In this document: one piece after another, positions 1-6,949 of the stretch
How the letters are laid out: every line of letters begins with the position of its first letter
How positions within the stretch are numbered: position 1 is the first letter of the stretch
Origin: Firmicutes bacterium UBA7523
GTDB lineage: Bacteria > Bacillota > Dethiobacteria > Dethiobacterales > Dethiobacteraceae
DNA: 13,811 nt
Direction: 5' to 3'
Assembly: GCA_002479415.1 (NCBI GenBank)
Contig: DLMZ01000009.1
Span: forward strand, 77,308-91,118
Notes under the pieces: generated by a model
What the model saw: the letters and a program-made list of their open reading frames with translations, nothing else
Database searches by the model: none
What the model was told of the DNA's origin: nothing
Position numbers and translations under genes: made by a program

Positions 1-1758
1 AGGCAATTCTATAATTATTTTCGTCCCTTTGCCTTCCTCGCTTTCCAGCCTTAGCTTGCCGTTATGCGCCTCCACAATATGCTTAACAATAGCCAAGCCT
101 AACCCAGCACCTCCAAATCGACGTGTGCGGGCAGTATCTACACGGTAAAATCGCTCAAAAATCCTATCCAAGGAATTTTTGGGGATACCAATACCGTTAT
201 CTTCAACAATAACCTGGACATTATCCCCTTCTTTCCTTACAGATAAGATTATCCGGCCGCTTGCTTGCGTGTATTTAATGGCATTGTCCAATAAGTTGTA
301 AATGGCTTGCAGCAACAAGCCATAGTCACCGGATACTGGCGGCGTTCCTTTTTCAATATCTACACTAAACTTGTATTCTGATAATCTTTGAGAAAGGCGG
401 TCAACAACATCTAATACAAGCTCATCCATAATAACTGGCGATAATGAAATGCTGGTCTTATTGCTTTCTATAACGGAAAGCTTAAGAACGTCTTCAATTA
501 ATTTATTTAACCGCTCCGCTTCCTTGTGGATTATTTCAGCAAAACGCAATGCAGATTCAGGTTCGCTATACGCACCGTCCAATAGTGTCTCCGCAAAACC
601 CCTGATAGCTGTAAGTGGTGTGCGCATCTCATGAGAAACATTAGCCGCAAAATCTGCTCTCATTTTTTCCAGTTTGCGTAAGCGCGTAATATCATGAAAT
701 ACTGCCAGCACTCCAACTTCTCCTTCTTTTTGCACGACAGGTACCAAGTTAACGCTTAACACTTTATTTTCAGGAAAAACTGTTTGAATTTCATGCTCAA
801 GGATAACCTTTTCTCTCCTAACAGAATTCATCTTATCATGCAATTGTGTATTACGAATAATCTTGAGATCGGACAGACCAAACCATTCCTTGTCTTCCAG
901 TCCCAAAATTCTTTTGGCCATTGGATTAACCATAACTGCTTTACCATCATGGTCAAAAACAACAACCCCTTCAACCATAGTAGATAAAATGGCTTCCAAT
1001 TGATCACGGCCTGCCGTAATTTCTTTCACCTGTTCTTCCAGTGACTCCGCCATATGGTTAATAGAGTTTGCTAAATCACCGAGTTCATCCTTATTATGCA
1101 AATATATTCTGGAAGTTAACTCACCGCCTGATATCCGTTCTGCCACTTCAGACATCTTCTCAAGCGGACTGGTTAACTCAGCTGAAAGTTTAAAGGTTAC
1201 TGCCAAAGCCAATCCCAGCACAGAAAAAAGCCCCAACAACAGGGCGTATTGAATTCTAGACATCACCTTATTCAAAGATGCCAGCGACTGTGCCAGGCGC
1301 ATATAACCTATCATGTCTCCATTACTCTCCAACGAAACGGCCACGTAGAGCATATCTTGGCGAATAGATTCCGAATAGCGAATAGCAGTGCCAATCCCGC
1401 TCTCTGCAGCTCGCCTAATCTCAGGTCTGTTAAAATGATTATCCATTAACTCTCTTTTTTGGGCAGAGTCCCCCCAAACTGTTCCGTCAGGACCAATGAG
1501 AGAAAGCCTTGTTTCACTGTCTCTTCCCAGTTCAGCAATTGTTTTATCTATATCTATAAGGTGCTGTTCTGGTGATTTTTCTATTATCATAGGCACAAGC
1601 AGCTTGCCAATAAATTGTGCTTCCTGTATCATACGATGCTGCAGCGTATCAAGATATAAAGCTCGAACAACCCAAGAAAACCCGGCACCAAGCACAACAA
1701 CTATTAGAACTATTAATACGGAGTAGGTAGTAAAAAGCTTCGAGCGAATACTTTTCAT
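1..1758 (-). CDS. phoR: Phosphate-regulon sensor histidine kinase PhoR (3'-partial)
   Basis: Membrane sensor kinase that autophosphorylates and passes phosphate to the PhoB/PhoP regulator encoded just upstream. I translated 586 residues from the ATG at 1758; the frame is still open at base 1, but only a few C-terminal residues should be missing because the last visible residues (GTKIIIELP) are the usual kinase end. Domain order: TM helix about 13-30; extracytoplasmic domain about 31-167 resembling the PhoR single-Cache sensor; TM2 about 169-187; HAMP about 187-238; PAS about 245-355; HisKA with FAANVSHEMRTPL, phospho-acceptor His376; HATPase with N-box NLLDNA (488-493), G1 box DNGIGIP (520-526) and G2 GGAGLGL (549-555). 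The start overlaps the phoB stop (ATGA, bases 1755-1758), with AAGGAG 8 nt upstream, so translation is probably coupled. PhoR is named over related kinases (WalK/ResE) because it sits in the pst-phoU operon. Confidence 0.93.
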   Translation of the reverse strand, partial: MKSIRSKLFTTYSVLIVLIVVVLGAGFSWVVRALYLDTLQHRMIQEAQFIGKLLVPMIIEKSPEQHLIDIDKTIAELGRDSETRLSLIGPDGTVWGDSAQKRELMDNHFNRPEIRRAAESGIGTAIRYSESIRQDMLYVAVSLESNGDMIGYMRLAQSLASLNKVMSRIQYALLLGLFSVLGLALAVTFKLSAELTSPLEKMSEVAERISGGELTSRIYLHNKDELGDLANSINHMAESLEEQVKEITAGRDQLEAILSTMVEGVVVFDHDGKAVMVNPMAKRILGLEDKEWFGLSDLKIIRNTQLHDKMNSVRREKVILEHEIQTVFPENKVLSVNLVPVVQKEGEVGVLAVFHDITRLRKLEKMRADFAANVSHEMRTPLTAIRGFAETLLDGAYSEPESALRFAEIIHKEAERLNKLIEDVLKLSVIESNKTSISLSPVIMDELVLDVVDRLSQRLSEYKFSVDIEKGTPPVSGDYGLLLQAIYNLLDNAIKYTQASGRIILSVRKEGDNVQVIVEDNGIGIPKNSLDRIFERFYRVDTARTRRFGGAGLGLAIVKHIVEAHNGKLRLESEEGKGTKIIIELP

Positions 1759-2462
1759 ATAGCTTGCTCCTTAAACTTATACCCCACACCCCTGACAGTC
1801 AATAAATATTCGGGATTATTGGCATCATCTTCAATTTTTTGGCGCAAATAGCGAACATGAACGTCTACTGTACGGGTATCGGCAGGGTAATCATATCCCC
1901 AAACCTTATTCAAAATTTCATCTCGCCTGTATACCCGCCCAGGATTAGCTGTAAGGAGAAAAAGCAACTCAAATTCTCTGGGTGAAAGCTCTAACGGAGT
2001 ATTATTCTTCTTTACAATATACCTCTCCGCGTCCAAGTAAAAGATTCCCTGTTTAATTACCTTGCCACTCTCTTTTGGTACATGATCCTTGGCTTGATGA
2101 GAACGCAGCTGTGCTCTAATCCGCGCAACAAGTTCACGCGGAGAAAAAGGCTTTGTCACATAATCATCAGCGCCCAGCTCCAGGCCGATAATCTTGTCAA
2201 CTTCCTCTCCACGCGCTGTAAGCATTATTACAGGCAAATCTGCAATTGTCTCATTACGGCGAATCTTTCTGCAAACTTCCAGACCATCCATACCCGGAAG
2301 CATCCAATCCAGCACAACAAGATCAGGCCTAAGATTTTCTGCTTTCTGCAATGCCTCATTGCCGTCCATAGCCATTTCAACCTGAAAGCCTTCTTTTAAT
2401 AACGTAAAAGAAATTAGCTCTAAAATTGTTTCCTCATCATCGACAATCAGTATGAGCGGCAA
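1755..2462 (-). CDS. phoB: Phosphate-regulon response regulator PhoB/PhoP (OmpR family)
   Basis: DNA-binding response regulator, partner of the adjacent PhoR and the likely activator of this operon through the TTAACA array upstream of pstS. The receiver domain has the full acidic pocket. Numbered from the longer GTG frame: Asp11/Asp12, phospho-acceptor Asp55 in VVLDWMLPG, Thr85 and Lys107. A C-terminal OmpR-type winged helix (about 140-235) contains LSPREFELL and the recognition-helix/wing region RTVDVHVRYLRQKIE. The open frame extends to a GTG at 2471, but GAGGTGAT (2467-2474) sits ideally for the TTG at 2462, giving 235 residues starting MPLILIVDDE, as is normal for the family. I chose the TTG. 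It lies between phoU (34 nt away) and phoR (4-nt overlap). Bacilli call it phoP, others phoB. Confidence 0.93.
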   Translation of the reverse strand: MPLILIVDDEETILELISFTLLKEGFQVEMAMDGNEALQKAENLRPDLVVLDWMLPGMDGLEVCRKIRRNETIADLPVIMLTARGEEVDKIIGLELGADDYVTKPFSPRELVARIRAQLRSHQAKDHVPKESGKVIKQGIFYLDAERYIVKKNNTPLELSPREFELLFLLTANPGRVYRRDEILNKVWGYDYPADTRTVDVHVRYLRQKIEDDANNPEYLLTVRGVGYKFKEQAI

Positions 2463-2466
2463 GAAT

Positions 2467-2474
2467 ATCACCTC
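2467..2474 (-). promoter_or_regulatory. Ribosome binding site deciding the phoB start
   Basis: GAGGTGAT on the minus strand, complementary to the 16S rRNA tail. The GAGG core is 8 nt from TTG at 2462. It overlaps the alternative GTG at 2471, which has no site of its own, so the shorter TTG start is favoured. Confidence 0.7.
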
Positions 2475-2496
2475 GCATTAACATTAAGACCTTTTT

Positions 2497-3153
2497 CTAG
2501 CGGTTCAAACCAACACGCTTGCCACTTACAAGATAAATGACATTTTCACTGATGTTTGTTGCGTGGTCTGCAATTCTCTCCAAAGAGCTGCTAACAAATA
2601 GCAATTGAGTAGCTTGGTCAATGGTGCGAGGATTTTCCATCATTAAAACTAAGAGCTCACGAAAAACTTGTTTATGAAGTTGATCCACATCATCGTCAGC
2701 TTCTCCTACAGCCCTAGCTAGCTCCTCATTTTCAGCAACATATGCGTCCAAGGAATCCTTTACCATTTTTTGCACAAGCATAGCCATCCGAGGCAAGTCT
2801 ATTAACGGCTTAATCAACGGATTTGTACCTATTCTCTTTGTAACTTTAGCAATCTCAACAGAATAATCACCCATTCTTTCCAAATCGGCAACTATTTTAA
2901 AAGCGGAACCAATTTTTCTTAGATCTTTTGCCATGGGCTGCTGTGTGGCAATTAGGCGCATACAGGTTTCTTCAATTTCAGCCTCCATGCGATCGATGCT
3001 ATTTTCAATTTCAAATACTAATTGAGCAATTTCTAAATCCTGCTTAGCCAACGATTCAACTGACATGGCGATATTTTGCTCTACCAAGCTGCCCATTTTC
3101 AATATATCCTTTTGCAACTCTTCTAATGATCGTTGAAATTCACTGCGATGCAT
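2497..3153 (-). CDS. phoU: Phosphate transport system regulatory protein PhoU
   Basis: Cytoplasmic all-helical protein that links the Pst transporter to PhoR and keeps the Pho response off when phosphate is plentiful. Two tandem PhoU three-helix bundles are visible. Each carries the metal-cluster signature E-R-x-x-D: ERMGDYSVEIAK (about residues 92-103) in the first repeat and ERIADHATNISE (about 192-203) in the second. The length of 218 residues is normal for the family. The frame could start at TTG 3174, inside the end of pstB, but AAGGAG (3163-3168) lies 9 nt before the ATG at 3153, and the resulting start MHRSEFQRSLEEL matches family N-termini. It follows pstB by 13 nt and precedes phoB by 34 nt. 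Confidence 0.95.
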   Translation of the reverse strand: MHRSEFQRSLEELQKDILKMGSLVEQNIAMSVESLAKQDLEIAQLVFEIENSIDRMEAEIEETCMRLIATQQPMAKDLRKIGSAFKIVADLERMGDYSVEIAKVTKRIGTNPLIKPLIDLPRMAMLVQKMVKDSLDAYVAENEELARAVGEADDDVDQLHKQVFRELLVLMMENPRTIDQATQLLFVSSSLERIADHATNISENVIYLVSGKRVGLNR

Positions 3154-3162
3154 CACTTCACT

Positions 3163-3168
3163 CTCCTT
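3163..3168 (-). promoter_or_regulatory. Ribosome binding site deciding the phoU start
   Basis: AAGGAG overlaps the TAA stop of pstB and lies 9 nt before the phoU ATG at 3153. It supports the short start and suggests pstB-phoU translational coupling. Confidence 0.7.
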
Positions 3169-3937
3169 ATCCAAACTTCCCTGTAATATAGTCTTCTGTC
3201 TTGGGGTTCTTTGGCCGAGTAAACAATAGTTCAGTAGATCCTATTTCAATCACTTCACCGTTTAGAAAAAACACAGTAGTGTCGGAAATGCGAGCTGCCT
3301 GCTGCATATTATGGGTAACAATAACAATTGTAAACTTCTTTTTCAAATCACGAATCAAGTCTTCGATTTTTTGTGTAGCAATGGGATCTAGAGCTGAAGT
3401 AGGCTCATCCATAAGCACAACATCGGGCTCCACCGCTAAAACGCGGGCGATACAAAGCCTTTGCTGCTGTCCGCCAGAAAGGCGCATTGCAGAACGATTC
3501 AAATCATCTTTAACTTCATCCCAAAGTGCCGCTTCCCGAAGGCTTTTTTCAACAATAATGTTCAGAGTTTTTCTGTCATTAATTCCATGAATCCGAGGAC
3601 CGTATGCTACATTTTCATAAATAGTCTTAGGAAAAGGATTGGGTTTTTGAAAAACCATACCCACTTTTTTGCGGAGAGTCACCACATCACAATTTTTATC
3701 GTAAATATCTTCCCCATTTATAGTAATACTTCCTTCTATTTTTACGCTTTCAATCAAATCATTTAAACGATTTAAAGTACGTAAAAATGTGGATTTGCCA
3801 CATCCTGACGGACCTATTAAAGCTGTTACCTGATTTTTCTTAATATAGATATCCACACTTTTTAGAGCTTGAAATTTCCCGTAATACAAGTTTAAGTTTT
3901 CAACGTTTATTTCAATTCTTTCTTCGCTATTAAACAT
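3167..3937 (-). CDS. pstB: Phosphate ABC transporter ATP-binding protein PstB
   Basis: ATPase subunit that powers phosphate import through PstC/PstA. All ABC motifs are intact in the 256 residues: Walker A GPSGCGKST (42-50), Q-loop Gln97 in VFQKPNPFP, signature LSGGQQQRL (153-161), Walker B VVLMDEP with Glu178, D-loop SALD (181-184) and switch His209 in THNM. The FQKPNPFP segment and the C-terminal TEDYITGKFG are typical of PstB and separate it from other ABC ATPases. The ATG at 3937 has AGGAGG directly upstream, overlapping the pstA stop (TAGGAGG), 9 nt after the pstA frame ends. It is the fourth gene of the pst operon. Confidence 0.97.
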   Translation of the reverse strand: MFNSEERIEINVENLNLYYGKFQALKSVDIYIKKNQVTALIGPSGCGKSTFLRTLNRLNDLIESVKIEGSITINGEDIYDKNCDVVTLRKKVGMVFQKPNPFPKTIYENVAYGPRIHGINDRKTLNIIVEKSLREAALWDEVKDDLNRSAMRLSGGQQQRLCIARVLAVEPDVVLMDEPTSALDPIATQKIEDLIRDLKKKFTIVIVTHNMQQAARISDTTVFFLNGEVIEIGSTELLFTRPKNPKTEDYITGKFG

Positions 3938-3946
3938 TGCATCCTC

Positions 3947-4852
3947 CTAACCGCGCAGTTTTTTACGATAATGTATGCGCAAAAGTATTGCTGTCAGATT
4001 CATGGCCACAACTAAAGCTATAAGTACCAAAGCTGTACCGTAGGCCAGAGGCCTAACTTTATCAATTGAATGATGCTGAGTCGACATAATAAACAAGTGA
4101 TATGGTAAAGCCATAAACTTAGAGGAAAGAGAGCCAGGCAGTCTTGGAAGATAAAAAGCTGCGCCGGTAAACAGAATTGGAGCTGTCTCTCCTGCTGCCC
4201 GCGAGACACCCAGAATCATTCCGGTGATAATCCCCGGAACAGCAGAAGGAAGTACATTTGTGCGAATTGCTTGCCAACGCGTAGCCCCCAACGCCAAGGC
4301 CCCTTCTCTGTATGATATTGGCACTGTTTTTAATGCTTCCTCAGATGCTGTAATTGTCACCGGCAGAGTCAGCAACCCAAGAGTAAGACCCGCAGATAAC
4401 ACTGAAGAACCTAGAGCTAAAGCTTGTACGAACAAAGCCACGCCAAACATGCCATAAACGATTGACGGTACTCCGGCTAAATTGCGGATAGATAAACGAA
4501 TTATTCGGGTAAAGACATTCTTGCTGGCATATTCATTTAAATATATGGCTGCAAACACGCCTACGGGAACAGAAGCCAGTGCTGTAATCATGGTTACATA
4601 AACTGTACCAAGAACGGCGGGCCAAATACCGCCCTCCGTCATCCCTTTTCTGGGCATAGACGTGATGAACTCCCAACTTACAGCGCCAATGCCTTTGCTA
4701 ATAATATCATACATTAGATAAGCTATGGACATAACCACAATTATCATAGAAGTACGTAATAATGCAAAAACAATAACCTGGTTGTCAAAAGAAAAGCCGA
4801 ATTTGCCGTCTTTTTTAGTTTTCATTATAGTATTATTTTCTGTTGAATTCAC
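3947..4852 (-). CDS. pstA: Phosphate ABC transporter permease PstA
   Basis: One of the two membrane permeases of the high-affinity phosphate importer; it pairs with PstC to form the channel. The 301 residues show a hydrophilic N-terminus, a first TM helix about 26-48, a periplasmic-side loop with the PstA-like GGIWPAVLGT motif (74-82), then further helices. The cytoplasmic EAA coupling loop that contacts PstB is REGALALGATRWQAIRTNVL (182-201), followed by GVSRAAGETAP (215-225). It starts at GTG 4852, overlapping the pstC stop (GTGA, 4849-4852), with GAGGTG about 8 nt upstream. An internal ATG at codon 10 has no ribosome binding site and was not chosen. Confidence 0.95.
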   Translation of the reverse strand: MNSTENNTIMKTKKDGKFGFSFDNQVIVFALLRTSMIIVVMSIAYLMYDIISKGIGAVSWEFITSMPRKGMTEGGIWPAVLGTVYVTMITALASVPVGVFAAIYLNEYASKNVFTRIIRLSIRNLAGVPSIVYGMFGVALFVQALALGSSVLSAGLTLGLLTLPVTITASEEALKTVPISYREGALALGATRWQAIRTNVLPSAVPGIITGMILGVSRAAGETAPILFTGAAFYLPRLPGSLSSKFMALPYHLFIMSTQHHSIDKVRPLAYGTALVLIALVVAMNLTAILLRIHYRKKLRG

Positions 4853-5730
4853 CTTTTACCCACCTCACTTGCTCGATGAAGAAAAATATCTGCCAGCAAG
4901 CTAACCGCAAAAGTCATTGTAAACAACACAAAGCCAATAGCAAATAAAGCATAATAATGAGTGGTGTTGTACGGCACCTCTCCAAGCTCTATAGCGATAG
5001 TTGCCGTAAGCGTACGTACGGAAGAAAAGTATCCGGTTGGAGATTTGAGAGCATTTCCTGTAGCCATAATTACTGTCATTGTTTCTCCAATAGCCCTTCC
5101 GACTCCTAGCATAACTGCCGCAGTCACACCCGAACCTGCAGCAGGCAAAAGAACATGCCTCAAGGTTTGCACACGATTTGCGCCTAAAGCCAATGAAGCC
5201 TCTTTATATTCCCGAGGAACTGCCGCCAACGCATCTTCCGCGATACTAATTATTGTGGGAAGAGACATAAGAGCCAATAGAATAGAACCATTTAGTGCAT
5301 TCAATCCGTTTGGTAAGTTAAAAACTTTAGCAAGCAACGGACTTAAGACAACAATGCCAAAAAAACCCAAAACTACTGACGGAACAGCAGCCAATACTTC
5401 TACAACAGGCTTAATAATTTCCCTCTCAATGGGAGAGGCTACTTCTGCCAGGTATGCGGCACAGCCTATTCCTAACGGCACCGCAATAATCATAGAGCCT
5501 GCAGTAACCATAAGCGTACCCACAATTAGGGTGCGAATGCCATAAAGTGAATGAGAAAAACCGGCCGGCCGCCATTCTAAGCCAGTTAAAAACCGCCAAA
5601 AGCCCACATCACGCCAAGCGTAAAAACTGTTAGACAGCAGCAAGTAGAATATTCCAGTTAAAATTAAGATAGCCAATGCTCCATTTAGTGTAAAGAACAA
5701 GGCAATGGCAAGCTCCTTTTTATTTTTCAC
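4849..5730 (-). CDS. pstC: Phosphate ABC transporter permease PstC
   Basis: Partner permease of PstA in the phosphate importer. The 293 residues have a first TM helix about 9-33, then the loop with YGIRTLIVGTLMVT (63-76) that opens the six-helix permease core. The EAA coupling loop is KEASLALGANRVQTLRHVLL (176-195), followed by GVGRAIGETMTV (209-220), which distinguishes PstC from PstA. The start is GTG at 5730 with AAGGAG 7 nt upstream. It lies 105 nt after pstS, by far the largest gap in the operon, with a strong hairpin in between, so its expression may be set below that of pstS. A 194-codon reading frame antisense to this gene (4961-5545) is a shadow. Confidence 0.95.
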   Translation of the reverse strand: MKNKKELAIALFFTLNGALAILILTGIFYLLLSNSFYAWRDVGFWRFLTGLEWRPAGFSHSLYGIRTLIVGTLMVTAGSMIIAVPLGIGCAAYLAEVASPIEREIIKPVVEVLAAVPSVVLGFFGIVVLSPLLAKVFNLPNGLNALNGSILLALMSLPTIISIAEDALAAVPREYKEASLALGANRVQTLRHVLLPAAGSGVTAAVMLGVGRAIGETMTVIMATGNALKSPTGYFSSVRTLTATIAIELGEVPYNTTHYYALFAIGFVLFTMTFAVSLLADIFLHRASEVGKR

Positions 5731-5764
5731 GGTCTATCTCCTTATTTAAGCTTCCCATGGAGGA

Positions 5765-5788
5765 ACGGAAGCCGATAACGGCTTCCGT
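5765..5788 (-). promoter_or_regulatory. Intercistronic hairpin between pstS and pstC
   Basis: Perfect inverted repeat ACGGAAGCCG / CGGCTTCCGT with a 4-nt loop, in the 105-nt pstS-pstC gap. In the direction of transcription it is not followed by a T-run (TCCTCCATGG follows), so it does not look like an efficient intrinsic terminator. An RNA-stabilising or processing hairpin that leaves more pstS than pstCAB message would fit, because binding proteins are usually needed in excess. A weaker competing pairing, CTTCC (5751-5755) with GGAAG (5767-5771), is possible. Confidence 0.65.
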
Positions 5789-5835
5789 ATAAAAAGGGAG
5801 GCTTTGAATTTATCATCAATATATCACTATTTGTA

Positions 5836-6777
5836 TTATTTAAGATATTTATTGTTTTCTGCTATAAATGCTGGTGTTACAGGGAGGAACCCTTGCTCTT
5901 CAACAATGGCTTGCCCTTCAGCACTCAATTCAAAATCAACGAATTGACGGAGCGCTCCTGCAGGTACTCCATTGAAATATTGATACAGTGGGCGGGTCAA
6001 AACATATTCTCCACCTTTAACTTTAGCTGTATCCAGAGGTGTAATAAAGGGGCCTGCTTCACTGTCAGCAACAGAAAGAGCAGCTATTCCTGTTGAGCCT
6101 TGCACATAACCGATGGCTACATAACCTATCCCCGTAGTATCTGCCCGCACACCTTCTACTATTTGCGAATTGCCGTTCATGTTTTGCATTGCTTGGGAAT
6201 AATCGCCGCGGACAACACGCTCCATAAAGAAAACATAGGTGCCGGAATTGCTCTGCCTGCCATAAAGAGAGATAACTTTGTCTTCTCCCCCGACTTCACT
6301 CCAGTTCGTAATTTCCCCAGAGAATATTTTGCCAATTTGCTCTACAGTTAATTGAGTGACTGGATTATTTTCATGAACAATCACTGCCAAACCGTCCATA
6401 CTAAAAACAACTGGAACTGGCTCTCCACCATTAGCCTTAGCTTGTGCAATCTCTTCTTCCTTCATGGGGCGAGAAGAATTGGCAATATCTGTTTGTTTGT
6501 TAATCAAAGCAGCAATACCTGTGCCGGAACCGCCACCTGCAACGGAAAACTCAGCAGCATCATTAATATGTGCAAATTCTTCCACCATTGCCTGTACCAA
6601 ATTAACTTCACTGTCGGAACCTTTAATTTCAAAAAAACCGGAAAGATCTTCGTCATGCCCGCCGTTTTCTGGCTGCACAGAAGAATTACCTGAGCTGCCA
6701 CACCCTGCAAGCAGTCCTGTAATTAACAAAGATAAAAACAAAATTGCTATAACCCCCGTACGATGTAACTTTATCAT
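5836..6777 (-). CDS. pstS: Phosphate-binding lipoprotein PstS
   Basis: Extracytoplasmic phosphate-binding lipoprotein that feeds PstCAB. From the ATG at 6777 it has 313 residues: a signal peptide with basic MIKLHR, a hydrophobic stretch and lipobox LLAGC, with Cys26 as the lipidated residue, then a Ser/Gly/Asn linker. Phosphate-site segments typical of PstS follow: IKGSDSEVN, GGGSGTGIAAL, NSSRPM, and further on RQSNSGTYVFF. The frame could extend to ATG 6819, but that ATG lies inside the proposed -10 box, and AGGAGGGG (6787-6794) sits 9 nt before ATG 6777, so I chose the latter. It is the first gene of the operon, directly behind the Pho-box promoter. Confidence 0.96.
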   Translation of the reverse strand: MIKLHRTGVIAILFLSLLITGLLAGCGSSGNSSVQPENGGHDEDLSGFFEIKGSDSEVNLVQAMVEEFAHINDAAEFSVAGGGSGTGIAALINKQTDIANSSRPMKEEEIAQAKANGGEPVPVVFSMDGLAVIVHENNPVTQLTVEQIGKIFSGEITNWSEVGGEDKVISLYGRQSNSGTYVFFMERVVRGDYSQAMQNMNGNSQIVEGVRADTTGIGYVAIGYVQGSTGIAALSVADSEAGPFITPLDTAKVKGGEYVLTRPLYQYFNGVPAGALRQFVDFELSAEGQAIVEEQGFLPVTPAFIAENNKYLK

Positions 6778-6786
6778 TTTTTCTAT

Positions 6787-6794
6787 CCCCTCCT
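6787..6794 (-). promoter_or_regulatory. Ribosome binding site deciding the pstS start
   Basis: AGGAGGGG 9 nt upstream of ATG 6777. It would lie inside the coding region if the longer 6819 start were used, so it argues against that start. Confidence 0.75.
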
Positions 6795-6817
6795 GTATGG
6801 ATTTCTTAATCGATTTC

Positions 6818-6823
6818 ATTATA
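6818..6823 (-). promoter_or_regulatory. -10 element of the pst-pho operon promoter
   Basis: TATAAT on the minus strand, a perfect match to the vegetative -10. The expected transcription start is near 6811, leaving a leader of about 34 nt before pstS. The region 17 nt upstream (GTTTGT) is a poor -35, as expected for a promoter that needs an activator. Confidence 0.65.
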
Positions 6824-6832
6824 GCAACTCAA

Positions 6833-6893
6833 TGTTAATGACAAACCTTCTTTATGTTAAAATTGTGTTAACTCTTTGTTAGCTTTGTTTAAA
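6833..6893 (-). promoter_or_regulatory. Pho box: phased TTAACA-type PhoB/PhoP binding array
   Basis: Reading toward pstS, hexamers separated by exactly 5 nt are TTTAAA (6888-6893, weak), CTAACA (6877-6882), TTAACA (6866-6871), TTAACA (6855-6860), AAGGTT (6844-6849, diverged) and TTAACA (6833-6838). The 11-bp period is kept throughout. Bacillus PhoP sites are known to be TT(A/T/C)ACA repeats with about 5-nt spacers, and the last repeat lies just upstream of the -10, as in activated Bacillus Pho promoters. This is the only such array I found, so the seven-gene operon probably autoregulates from here. Confidence 0.8.
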
Positions 6894-6949
6894 CGAGGAA
6901 TTATGTCATTCTTTGTGGAATATAAGTAAAAACTCATCGGGAGGAAGCT

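Noticed and set aside
4961..5545. 194-codon reading frame on the plus strand
   Set aside because: It is wholly antisense to pstC, has no ribosome binding site and a composition typical of a shadow frame; pstC is unambiguous.
5765..5788. Hairpin as an intrinsic terminator after pstS
   Set aside because: In the direction of transcription the stem is followed by TCCTCCATGG, not a T-run; the A/T-rich stretch is on the wrong side.
6464..6838. 124-codon plus-strand frame over the pstS start
   Set aside because: It is antisense to the pstS signal peptide and promoter region; no start signal and no recognisable protein.
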